Shown here: positions 54,901 to 64,000 of the stretch, in pieces
How the letters are laid out: the number at the start of each line of letters is the position of its first letter
Position numbering within the stretch: the stretch's first letter is position 1
Source of the DNA: Turnera subulata
Taxonomy: Eukaryota; Streptophyta; Magnoliopsida; Malpighiales; Passifloraceae
Direction: 5' to 3'
DNA: 64,000 bases
Assembly (NCBI GenBank): GCA_028386065.3
Contig: JAKUCV010006778.1
Span: 1-64,000, forward strand
Notes under the pieces: model-generated
Database searches by the model: none
Seen by the model: only the letters and a program-made list of their open reading frames with translations
Told to the model about the DNA's origin: nothing
Program-made: the position numbers and the translations under genes

Positions 54901-56729
54901 AGCTCAAACCGTTAAGAAATTCTTGACAGTAACCACTATATATGTTAGTTTAGAGCTTATTATTCATCCAACAACGATTGGTATGAACATCCATGATCTG
55001 CATAAATAATATGGTGCAAGTGATCTTGTCAACATTTATGTGGCATAGAATTATACATATAAGATACATTTAAGTTAGTAGATTGCCTTGTCAAACAATG
55101 CCTATCCGAGTAGTAGTAAAAGAGTAATTGAAAAGAACTTAGCACAACAACTAAGAAGATTTGGGTATTTGCAGATTCTAAGAAGTAGTTGTGCTTTTGG
55201 TTGAAACTACCACTTACACAAAAATGAAACAATTATCAATTATATAAGTCAAAATTCAACAATGAGAAAGCCAACAAAATCACTTTGATAGACATAAATG
55301 TTAATTATAGGGGATTCATTACCTTTCTAACACAATTTAATAAATCCAAGTTCTTTCAGCCTTGGAGAGACTCTTTGCTCGTTGAATTTTGCAAGAGGAA
55401 TCGAAAGTGGTCCTAGTCACAAGCAAGTAAATGTAGCGAATCTTCTCAAATACAAGCAAATGGCACGTGTTCTAGTTTACATTAGCAAGTTTAAAGAAAT
55501 AGTAAGGGAAGGTTTGAGACTGTATGGTTGAACTCAAAAGACTTACAGGTCACACTGATAACAGAAAACATAGAAGCTCGTATACAAGTAAATAGGGAAT
55601 TTAAGGAAATAATACGGGAAGGTTAGAGATAAAGAAAAAATAGTGAAGGAATTGACCAGATATAGATGGTGTAAGGGTAATTAATTAGTGACATTTGTCA
55701 ACAAAGCAATTCAAGTTTCTTAGGAGTGTGGCCCTTCATTTTCATTTAATTATTCGTGTTATTGCTATTAGTTTGTATGGTCGACGCTATTCTACGTCAA
55801 TCCTAAAGCGCAATAATTGTCCATATTCTATACAAACTACCAGCTTAAATATGCATATTTTCTGAAACTCTATTTTCAGCCTTCCCTTCCTCCAATAACC
55901 AAAAAACTTCTTGATATTTTATCAACAGGCACCACGTAATGCAAACTTTAAAACAATTCGACACCAGCCCATCAATGGAGACATAAAGCTAAAGCTACCC
56001 ATATCTCCAATCCCTAAAAAAAAAAACCTAGCAACAAATGCAGTATCAGGCCACTCACATTCATCAAAAGTAAAGAACTGAAATACAAAATCTAGGCAAA
56101 AAGAGAGGATGAATACCTTGGCAATCTTTATCTCGCTAAATTATCATCTCTCTACTTGTTACCTAGCTAAGCTACGAACTTACAGTTTTGGGTAGACAAC
56201 AGCTACAACAAAAGATTCTTTATTGCACCAAAAAAAGGACAGCAGCTAGGGGCTAAGACTACTTGAGATGCAGAGCATCACTTGGTGATTAAAAAATAAA
56301 GAAAAAAATACAGGGAAAATTATAGAAGTGTTTAGTTCAATGCTTCTTATAAGAAGTGGAATAATTTTAATGTAGATGTTCTACCAGTGAACTATGCCAA
56401 AATTTAATTGAAAGGTAAATCAACAACAGCTAGGAGAATCATGACAAGTCAACAAGATACGGTATAAAATGCCGTCAGCTTCGAGAATAGATCAGAATTC
56501 ATAGTGGAGAGGAGTAACAGTGAAAGGAAAAATGTGACGTCAAATGATCCTAAAAGATTCATAGTAATTCTTAAAGGATTACTTGTGAACAAAATGCGAT
56601 TTGACTTTATGTGTCAATGTTTTATTTGCTTTCGCAAACAGGAAAAAGAAAACTTCAACTTGTTTGCAAAAGAGAACACATCTTGAATGCATCAGTTATT
56701 ATGACTCTACTAATCCAAATGGCCATTAT

Positions 56730-57025
56730 AAGTGACTGGGAATCCCTCACATAACTTGGTAGTATTTCCTAATATTAGCGAGGGATTGTTTGTCCGTGAA
56801 AAATTAGCAAGGCATTATTTTTCCCGCACAAAACTGACGGGAAAAACCCTAGCTAAATTCGGCAGGTAGTGTATTTTTTTGCTGGAAATTTTATGTCCAT
56901 TATTTGTGAGGATTTTTTTTCCCTCACAAATTGTGACGAAAAAATTCCTCTTAAAACTTGGCCCACGAATTTTTTTCACTATTAGTGAGGGATTATATTT
57001 CCGTCATAATTTAGCGAGGAATTAT
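56730..57025. repeat. CACTA-like subterminal repeats
   Basis: Variants of TTAGCGAGGGATT / GTGAGGGATT / GACGGGAAAA recur at about 56776, 56806, 56834, 56908, 56930, 56982 and 57011 in both orientations. Such clustered short repeats are binding sites for the transposon proteins in CACTA elements. Confidence 0.6.
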
Positions 57026-57380
57026 TTTGCAGGTTGTGCATATGATTGGTCTCCCTACTACATTGAATTGATACAAATGGTCTATCTACACTAATTACGA
57101 CTAATTATGCTCCCTACTCTTTTTCAATGATAAATTTTGTCCCTCCCCGTGGTTTAATCCGCAATTAGCTGACGTGGAAATTACCGCCACCAATTGCTTC
57201 CTTCGTTCCCTGCCCTCCTACTCCTTTTTTTTATATAAGACAATAACTAAGTTACTGGATCTGAGGTTGCGGATGCCGATGGAGGCCACCATCAGAGAAC
57301 TGATCGCCGCGGCGGTGCGATAGTACGAGAGGGAAGGCTGCCGCCTATGGAACTGGGCTGGACGCATGTTGATGCACATG
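57026..57380. other. Unassigned tract with a GC-rich piece
   Basis: 57260-57365 is GC-rich (GATCGCCGCGGCGGTGCG) and reads MEATIRELIAAAVR on the plus strand before a stop. It could be a captured gene exon fragment, but I recognise no family. The remainder has no recognised feature. Confidence 0.35.
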
Positions 57381-58143
57381 GAATATGCATAGTTTTAAGG
57401 TAAGATTTTAGGTATATTTGCTCTCAATTCATCATAGTTATATGCCTTACCTTGCATTATTTCATCATATTCCCTTAAATTCTGTCCCTAACTGTATGAT
57501 TAGTGATTTCAGGTGCATTTTGAAAGATTTTGGAGATTTTACTGGAGGATTCGAAGAAACAGCCTCTGGTACAGCATGAGCTTGTTTCGGGCCTGTTGTT
57601 CATTGCAGAATCGATAGAGAGCCACGAATCCCCCTCCAATCACAAGATTTCCACTGGATTTCACCACCTTTGTCTTGATCCACAAAGGCATCACGCCACC
57701 ACATCAATCGCAAGAGGAGCTGAACTCAATTGCAGAGAAGAATGAAAAGAGATTGCACACAGCCTCACCACAGGCTCAGAACAGGCTCAACCTGTGGAAT
57801 CTGCAGATGACCAGAAAAAGCGAAGAATGAATTTAAAACTCAGCCACTTGCAGAGCTTCACCACTTGCAAAATTTTTAACTCTACAATCATAACCTGAGC
57901 ATTTCAGAAGACTTTCTGCATGGGAAAGAGGCAATAATCGTTTCACCCAAAGAATATTGCACTTAAACAACTATTATCCTTCCCAAAAGTCTTCTAAAAC
58001 CTGCAGATCTGAAGAGTTCATCCTATCGACACGCCTTCCATGGTACCTTATCTCGGGGAGCAAGATGGGCAACTGAAACTCAACTTGCCCAACTTCCATA
58101 CCTTCCAGCAAGTAAGAGAAGAGAGAAAAAGAGGTTCCACACC

Positions 58144-58150
58144 TATAAAT
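58144..58150 (+). promoter_or_regulatory. TATA box of forward Athila/TAT-like LTR
   Basis: TATAAAT in the context CACACCTATAAATAGGAAGG, the best core-promoter match in the region. Confidence 0.6.
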
Positions 58151-58659
58151 AGGAAGGAGAAAGGAAGAACTGATCATTGAATAACCCATCGATCAAACAC
58201 CCATAAAACTTGCAGAAGTTCTGGAACAAGGGTTCGAGGGGAAACACGATTCTGCACCCTTTTCTGGGTAGAAATCGTATTGTCCCTAACCTCTAGTTTG
58301 TCCCAAACATGATGCTCTCTTTTACTCCCTTTGATTTTGTAATTTTGATTATGAACTAAACAACCCCTCTTAGGTTGAAGGGGTGTAGCATGTCTCTGAT
58401 TTTATTGCAACAAATTGCTCTTCTTATGTTCTTAACCCGATTTTCTTGTTTTGGTTGTTGCAAACTTGTTCCATGTCTGAGTCTTGATCAAACCCATGCA
58501 TGATTACAGGTAGCTAGGTGAAGGACCGAAAGGAGAAACCATAGTTGCTGGAACAACAACACCCAACCCTTAGTTCTTAGCTTCTGATAGAAATTAGGAA
58601 CTAATTGAGGAATTAGCCTCAACAACAAATCTCAATCCCCTTGGTTTGACCGATGCAAA

Positions 58660-60045
58660 TGTTAGGTTCCAGGAACACAAATATGGAGTAAAGATGCAGC
58701 GGAATCAATTCCAAAACCGTCACAGGGTCCATGTGAAACGGAATAAATTGAATAGATGTGATTTAGTACCTGTCTTCGTTGAGATCTTTCACTTAACTGT
58801 TGAGCCGAATCAGTTTTAAACCGGACGAAAATCCGATTCCTCTAAGGTATCCACACGAACTGTCGATCACCAGGAACCGTCTCACGATCTCTGGTTCGAG
58901 CCCTCTCAATCTCTCGTCTCACAGTGCTAGCTGTTTCTAAGGACGAGAGAACAGCCAGGGTTTTCTATTTTTAACCTGTAAAAATCGATAGATTAACAGA
59001 CAATATATGAATATACATATATGTCGAAGAAAAACCCTGGGCGTATTGGATTAACCCTAATCATATTTGGGTTGTAATTTTCGGTCTTAATAATAAGCTA
59101 AATATGGGCTTATTATTAATAATCCGAAAGTAGGTCCAATAACTTTTCCAAACTTTTTTGGACTCACGACTCAGATTAACAGTCCTAAGTGTGCGACCCT
59201 ATAGGCTCTAATCACGCTGACAATAATTATAAAATCACATTTATAATTATAAACAATGAGCGGTGTCTAGGAACACATCATTGCTACCCAACTGACAAGA
59301 ACAATACCGATTCATCAAGCCTTATTGTTGTGTCTTTGTCCCTTTGTCTTATAATATCAAGATCAAACACGAAACATGGAATATGTCATTCTCGCATATG
59401 CTTAATCTAAGGTTTCTTGAATCCGAGTTAACTGTCGAAAAAAAATACAACTGATATCCCATATCAATCAATTTGAGCATGGCCATGCATTTTACAGTTC
59501 AACTCTATCAAAGGGCCCAACAGATATATTTCCCATTACATGGACTAGACAAATTCCATCTTGATCAAACAATTCTCTCTACACATTATATCATGTGCCC
59601 AACAATAACTCTAATGTCTACCTAACTACGGGTAACCAAGAGTAATGTCAAAGCACATGACTCATGTGTTGGGAACCTTGATGATCTCAGGTCTAAGGAC
59701 AGCACTTATAAGAACCACCAATGACAACATGTAATGATCCATGTGGTGTTCTTATGTTGGGTCGGTCTAGTCCACAAGTTCCCTACATTGTACCTATATG
59801 CAGATCTCATATCTCATATGACTCTCAACATACTCTAGTCTTAATTTATTATTACAACCCATCCATAATAATAATCGACTAGGGACTTTTAAGAATATAA
59901 AATATTCTTGGGTTATAAATATGTCCAAGCAAAAAATATAAATAAATAAAGGAACACATTTATTAGAATAAAACCTTAATCAAATATTATGACTCAAAAA
60001 GTAACATAATCATCTAATGATTGGTTTTTGGGCATTACACAAACA
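58660..60045 (-). mobile_element. Candidate solo LTR inserted in the leader
   Basis: The insert reads, on the minus strand, TGTTTGTGTAATGCCC...GGAACCTAACA, with TG...CA ends, and is flanked by GCAAA (58655-58659) and ACAAA (60046-60050), a 5-bp duplication with one change. The sequence ATGAGATCTGCATATAGGTA (minus strand, 59791-59820) is of a kind I associate with long plant copia LTRs. No coding region and no second LTR are present. Removing it restores a continuous leader around AAAGCATTAGG. Confidence 0.6.
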
Positions 60046-60835
60046 ACAAAAGCATTAGGATGAGTGAGAACCATGTGAGGAACCTGTGAGTGAAAACAAG
60101 TGGGTTCATTATAGGTTGAGAGCACCTGCAAGAGCTAATCTTATAATCGATTTTGCGTTGACCACAGGCTCAGCATTGGCTCAGCCTGTGGCAACACAGT
60201 CGAAAAGGTAATACAATTTTAATCTGATTCTTGCTTGATTATTGAGAAGCTTATTCTAATCAAGTACAACTTGGTGAAGGACCGAAAGGAGAAGCCAAGT
60301 ATGCTAGACCAACAATAGTCAACCTTCACTCTCTAGCCGTTCGAAAGAAGATAGGGAGAGACTGTGGGTACCTAGCACTAACACCAAACTTCACCTCTGA
60401 GTGGACGTCTATTCTAGTAACAAGGGGTAGATGGAAGCTTGGGGAACTATCAAAAGGATCGAAAGTCGTTGGTAGTACATTAGGTTGGGACCCCTTTAAG
60501 ACATCTCATTAAACACAGGGCGTCAGACAGGCTCAGCCTGTCATGATGTTGTTGAGCAATTTAGAGTATAAAGGCAAGGCATGTGAACCCTGGATGCCTA
60601 AGACTTCACCAAATATGATCTTTTCCTACTCATTACTTCTTATTCTTGCTTGATTTAAGTTTTAATCAGCATTTACCCAAATTTCCACTTCTGATTAATT
60701 GTTCCAAGCCTAATTTGTCTAAATTAAGAAGTAACAGGCTCATCCCAGTCCCTGTGGATACGACCTTGATAAAGTACTACTACTATCCTGTGCACTTGCA
60801 GGAACCATTTGTGACAGTAGACACCGCTTGATTCT

Positions 60836-61738
60836 TTTGCATTTTATTTTTGATTTGTTAGGCTTTTTATATTTTATCCCTTTTCTTTTTCCATGTTTGA
60901 AGTTTTGAGGTGGTGCATGCCCCAAACCAGGGGCAAGCAGTCAGCACTAATCTTCCACTAGGAGATCGAAAAGACAACACGCCAGATTCGCAAGCAGAAC
61001 AAACAAAAGCAACAAAACATGGCGGTCAGACCCAACGAAGGAGCACACTAGGGCATTGAACAGGCTCAGCCTGTTCGACCCTACATCTCCATGTCCCAAC
61101 TCCTACAACAACCAACCACCATCATCCACAACAGCATAGCCATTCCAGATGTAGATGCCCCATATGAGATCCGAACAAACTTGCTGAGCATGCTAGAAAG
61201 GCACACTTTCGGAGGGATTCTCTCTGAAGATCCAAACTCGCACTTGCAGAATTTTTTGCGGGTGTATAGCACTGTAAACATAGCAGGGATGACCAAGGAG
61301 CAGCTGTACATGAGAATGTTTCCATTCTCACTTCAAGATACAGCTTTTGAATGGCTCAACAACCATAAAGCAGGCCATTTCACTGACTGGGATAGTCTAG
61401 CCAGAGCTTTCTTGAAGGAATACCATCCATCAAGCAAAGCTGCAAGTTTGAGGTAGCAGCTTATTGGGTTTTCTCAACGCTATGATGAATCAATTCGAGA
61501 TGTTTGGGAGCACTTCAAGGGATTACTAAGGAGATGCCCAAACCATCGAACTGATGAGGTTGTGCAACTTGAACAATTCTATTGCGGCCTATGTGTAGAA
61601 GATCAAAATACTTTGGACAAAATGGCCAACGGAGCATTCTTGGATAAAGATTACAATGATGGAGTCGCCAATCTTGAAGCCCTGTCCAAGAGAAAAACAC
61701 AAATTAGGGGAGTCAAGGCCTCTGGAACAATTGGTTAG
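60836..61738 (+). pseudogene. Athila/TAT-like gag, N-terminal part
   Basis: The frame open at 61091-61456 contains LERHTFGGILSEDPNSHLQN, RMFPFSLQDTAFEWLN and WDSLARAFLKEYHPSSKAAS, the retrotransposon gag domain; after one stop (61454-61456) the same frame continues DESIRDVWEHFKGLLRRCPN and EQFYCGLCVEDQNTLDKMAN to about 61738. The start probably lies upstream, near the KQNKQKQQNMAVRPNEGAH stretch (60985-61050), and a stop at 61048-61050 falls between. A hairpin GAACAGGCT-C-AGCCTGTTC (61058-61076) sits in this N-terminal coding segment. Confidence 0.8.
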
Positions 61739-63213
61739 ATCAAGTAACCAAGCTAGAGGCAGAAATAGAAGCACTTCGAAAGCAATTAGGGCCGCTCAAG
61801 TCAAATAAGTTGTAGTTACAGGCTCAAGTCACGGTACATCTAGTTGCCCACTCTTTGCCTAATGTGATTCTGAACAAGCCCACTATATCCAGCAAACGCA
61901 GAGTCAATATGGGAATACTTACAACCCAGCTTGGAGAGATCACCCAAATTTATCTTGGAGATCACCGAACGAAGACAGAAATCCATCACAGCACAGTACC
62001 AAAGACAGAACCATAGTGGACAGCCTTAGTACCAGAGGTAGAATCAAGGAGGACAGCAAGGCAACAACTCTGACATGATGAGCATACTGCAATCCATCCT
62101 GGAGAACCAGAATAAAATGAGTAAGGAGATCAATCAAATTAAATCCCACAACAGAATCCTTGAAAATCAAATAGCACTACAGGCCACACTGTCAACTAGC
62201 TAGCAAGGAGCTCTTCCAGGAAAACCAATATAGAATCCAAGGATTGAACATTGCAACGCTGTGATCCTTTGCAGTGGGAGAGAATTAAGAGAGACAGTGC
62301 CAAAACCGCCTAAGGCTGTGGAGAAAATCAAGGAACCAGCATCAACTTCCAACTTGGAACAAACAGTGCAGACACAGGCTGGGTCTGTGACTAAGCTTTT
62401 TAGCATAAAAAGAGCTAAAAAGCAGCCTCGGACTATTCTATCTTATCAACCTCCTCTCTCATGCCTAGAGGTGTACCACAAATCCAAACTGGAGAAGCAA
62501 TTCTGTAAGTTCAAAGAAATGCTGAGTAAGCCATATGTTAATGTTGCTCTCAGTGATGTGGTTAACAGATGCCTTCATATACCAAGTTCCTCAAGGACAT
62601 TCTGACAAGAAAGAGAACCATTGATGATATTGAGACTATAGCTATGACAGCCCAGGGGAGTGCTCTCATTCAACACCATCCATCCAGAAAATGTTCAGAC
62701 CCAGGAAGTTTCATAATACCTTGTAACAATAGGGACAAGAAAATTGAAGAAGCCTTATATGATCTAGGAGCCAATCTCAGCCTGTTACCACTTTCCATCA
62801 CTCAAAACATGGACCCTGGAAATATCAAGACCACAAGGATGAAAATCCAACTTGCTGACCGCTGACTTGTGTTTCCTGTGGGAGTATTAGAGGATGTTCC
62901 CGCAAAGGTTGGTGATTTTTATATCCGTGTTGATTTTGTGGTCATATATATGGCATTGGATGTCCACACACCTATCATTTTAGGGCGACCTTTTCTTGCC
63001 ACGGCTAGGGCATTGATTGATGTTGAGGAAGGAAGGGGGACACTGAGAGTTGGAGAAAATACGATGAATTTCAATATGCTCCAGGCTCCTAAGTCAGATT
63101 TGAACTTTAGCACCTGCTACCAGGTTGACACTGTTAACAACAAAAATAAGCCAAGACAGGCCCAGCCTGTCCACCAGCCTGTTCAGCAGCAGCTGCCTAT
63201 CAATCAAACTTGA
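61739..63213 (+). pseudogene. Athila/TAT-like gag tail and protease
   Basis: Decayed gag tail (61739-62230; SMLQSILENQNKMSKEI-like text in shifting frames) leads to a linker (62261-62600) and the protease: YTKFLKDILTRKRTIDDIET, ALYDLGANLSLLPLS with Asp in D-L-G-A (62755-62800), a stop at 62863-62865, then VHTPIILGRPFLATARALID (62965-63020) and EGRGTLRVGENTMNFNM. The frame ends at 63211-63213 after a Gln/Pro-rich linker that contains GACAGGCCCAGCCTGTC. RT would be expected next but is absent. Confidence 0.8.
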
Positions 63214-63543
63214 GCTGATGATTTTGCACCAAATATTGAGATAAAACCTCTCCCTCCAGAATTGAATGAAGTGCATTTGGATATGAATGGGAACATCATA
63301 GTTTTCAAGGAGAGAACCATAAAAAGACACAAAGGTCTAAACATCAAGCGCGCTTTCAAGAAGGAAGACCAAGTCCTTTTCCGGGGTACAAGACGATCCA
63401 AGTGGTCTGGTCCATTTACTATTGTTCATTGTTTCCCTCATGTAGAGTTGGAGATTGATGGTGACGGAGTCAGCCCGTTCATAGCCCATCGAAGGAGGTT
63501 GAAAATTTATCACCCTACCATGGGCGTTTTTAGGGAGATTTAA
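63214..63543 (+). pseudogene. Integrase C-terminal remnant
   Basis: The open frame 63262-63543 ends with FKKEDQVLFRGTRRSKWSGP, FTIVHCFPHVELEID and AHRRRLKIYHPTMG. This is the C-terminal end of gypsy integrase (G-D-x-V-L-L-x...S-K-W-x-G-P-F-x-I). The D,D,E core, RNase H and RT are all missing between protease and this segment, so a deletion of roughly the whole of pol joins them. The element is therefore non-autonomous. Confidence 0.8.
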
Positions 63544-64000
63544 CCTCGCCAAAATTCACCTCCCAACTATCAAAATGGGGGAGTGTCCAGCTAAAAGACG
63601 TAAAAGAAGCACACACTTGGAAAAACCCCAAGTGTGGTAATTTTCAATTTTTCCTTACTTTACTTTCTTTCGGTTTGTTTTGTTTTTCCTTTGTGTGTTT
63701 TCTTTTGTTTTTAATTGTCAGGTGCCGCAAAGCGACGGAGGAAGGAATCATCAAGTTAGAAATTCGTTAGGGAAGTTTTTCTTTACCCTTTTTAATAGCT
63801 AGCTTCAATAATTTTTGCAAAAAAGGATTATTTTAATGCTTACACAGGCTCACCACAGCCTCACCACCGGCTGAGCCTGTGTCGAACTTCCACCTTAATC
63901 TAACCACTCATCTAGACGATTTCTCGCACTTAGGGGATATTTAGCAATAGGGTCCTCGAAAGGAACGCTAGAATTAGGGTCTCGTTGGAAATAACACACA
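63544..64000 (+). other. 3' untranslated region of the forward Athila/TAT-like element
   Basis: After the stop come AATGGGGGAGTGTCCAGC and CCAGCTAAAAGACGTAAAAG, the post-pol motif shared with the reversed Athila element. Further on is an inverted repeat CACAGGCT (63843)...AGCCTGTG (63874). No coding region is supported and the 3' LTR must lie beyond the window. Confidence 0.6.

Larger units (their letters stand above)
49500..57030 (-). mobile_element. CACTA (En/Spm) transposon, decayed
   Basis: A TNP2-type transposase remnant on the minus strand (51260-54900) and subterminal repeats at 56730-57025 indicate a CACTA element. A possible 5' terminus on the minus strand is CACTACCTGCCG (ending at 56871 on the plus strand), but similar repeats continue to 57025, so the boundary is uncertain. 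No matching terminus was found on the left; 49500 is only where TAT-like sequence ends. Stretches 50142-51250 and 54900-56730 hold no recognised gene. Confidence 0.65.
57380..60835 (+). repeat. 5' LTR/leader of forward Athila/TAT-like element (interrupted)
   Basis: A TATA box TATAAAT at 58144-58150 gives a U3/R boundary near 58175. The end contains CCCTGTGGATACGACCTTGA (60751-60770) and CCTGTGCACTTGCAGG, the conserved U5 pattern of this lineage. GGTGAAGGACCGAAAGGAGAA appears twice (58518, 60272). No TGGCGCC-type primer site is recognised after 60835, so the right limit is inferred. A 1.39-kb insert (58660-60045) splits it. The left limit is approximate. Confidence 0.6.

Overview
This window is a block of nested, mostly broken transposable elements from a plant nuclear genome. 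The evidence is Sirevirus-type Ty1/copia, Athila-type Ty3/gypsy with a tRNA-Asp primer site, CACTA (TNP2), hAT, mariner and FAR1/FHY3-type MULE sequences, AT-rich spacers and no bacterial gene organisation. A eudicot is likely, but the species cannot be named. I see no convincing host gene; nearly all coding sequence is retroelement or transposon pseudogene.

Layout. (1) An old unit of about 6 kb occurs twice, at 210-14902 (copy A, interrupted) and 27125-33119 (copy B). Each copy carries, in order, a reversed FAR1-like pseudogene remnant, a 1.09-kb hAT-like element with 8-bp target duplications, AT-rich spacer and a mariner/Stowaway-type terminus. Copy B runs directly into a mariner transposase remnant (33114-33510). 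(2) Copy A was later hit by a composite insertion (2646-6493) and by an RT-less copia element (7586-14148, 5-bp duplication TTTTC). That copia was hit in turn by a pol-less gypsy element (8113-12182, duplication CCACC) whose left end is an inverted R-U5 segment. Copy B preserves the empty sites. (3) 14903-15776 is the 3' part of a relative of that gypsy element, followed by an 11-kb Sirevirus-type copia element (15777-26755) with gag, PR, INT, RT, RNase H, an acidic envelope-position ORF, repeated polypurine tracts and a 185-bp solo LTR (duplication AATGG) in that ORF. (4) 33605-34392 plus 46898-47262 are the two halves of another Sirevirus-like fragment, split by a 12.5-kb reversed Athila-type element (34393-46892, duplication GAGTA) that keeps one intact 310-codon ORF of the ATHILA ORF-1 kind. 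(5) 47264-49480 looks like a TAT/Ogre-type LTR region ending in an array of small hairpins. (6) About 49500-57030 is a reversed CACTA element with a decayed TNP2 transposase. (7) 57380-64000 is the 5' part of a second Athila/TAT-like gypsy element, forward, lacking RT, RNase H and most of integrase, with a solo LTR in its leader; it runs off the window.

The least explained signal is a set of short inverted repeats in three unrelated retroelements: ATTTGGCT...AGCCAAAT in the Sirevirus, CAGGCT-C-AGCCTG in the forward Athila-like element, and a constant AATCATCTCAT loop with changing stems in the TAT-like region. In each set the outer stem bases differ between sites but stay complementary, which suggests that pairing itself has been kept.
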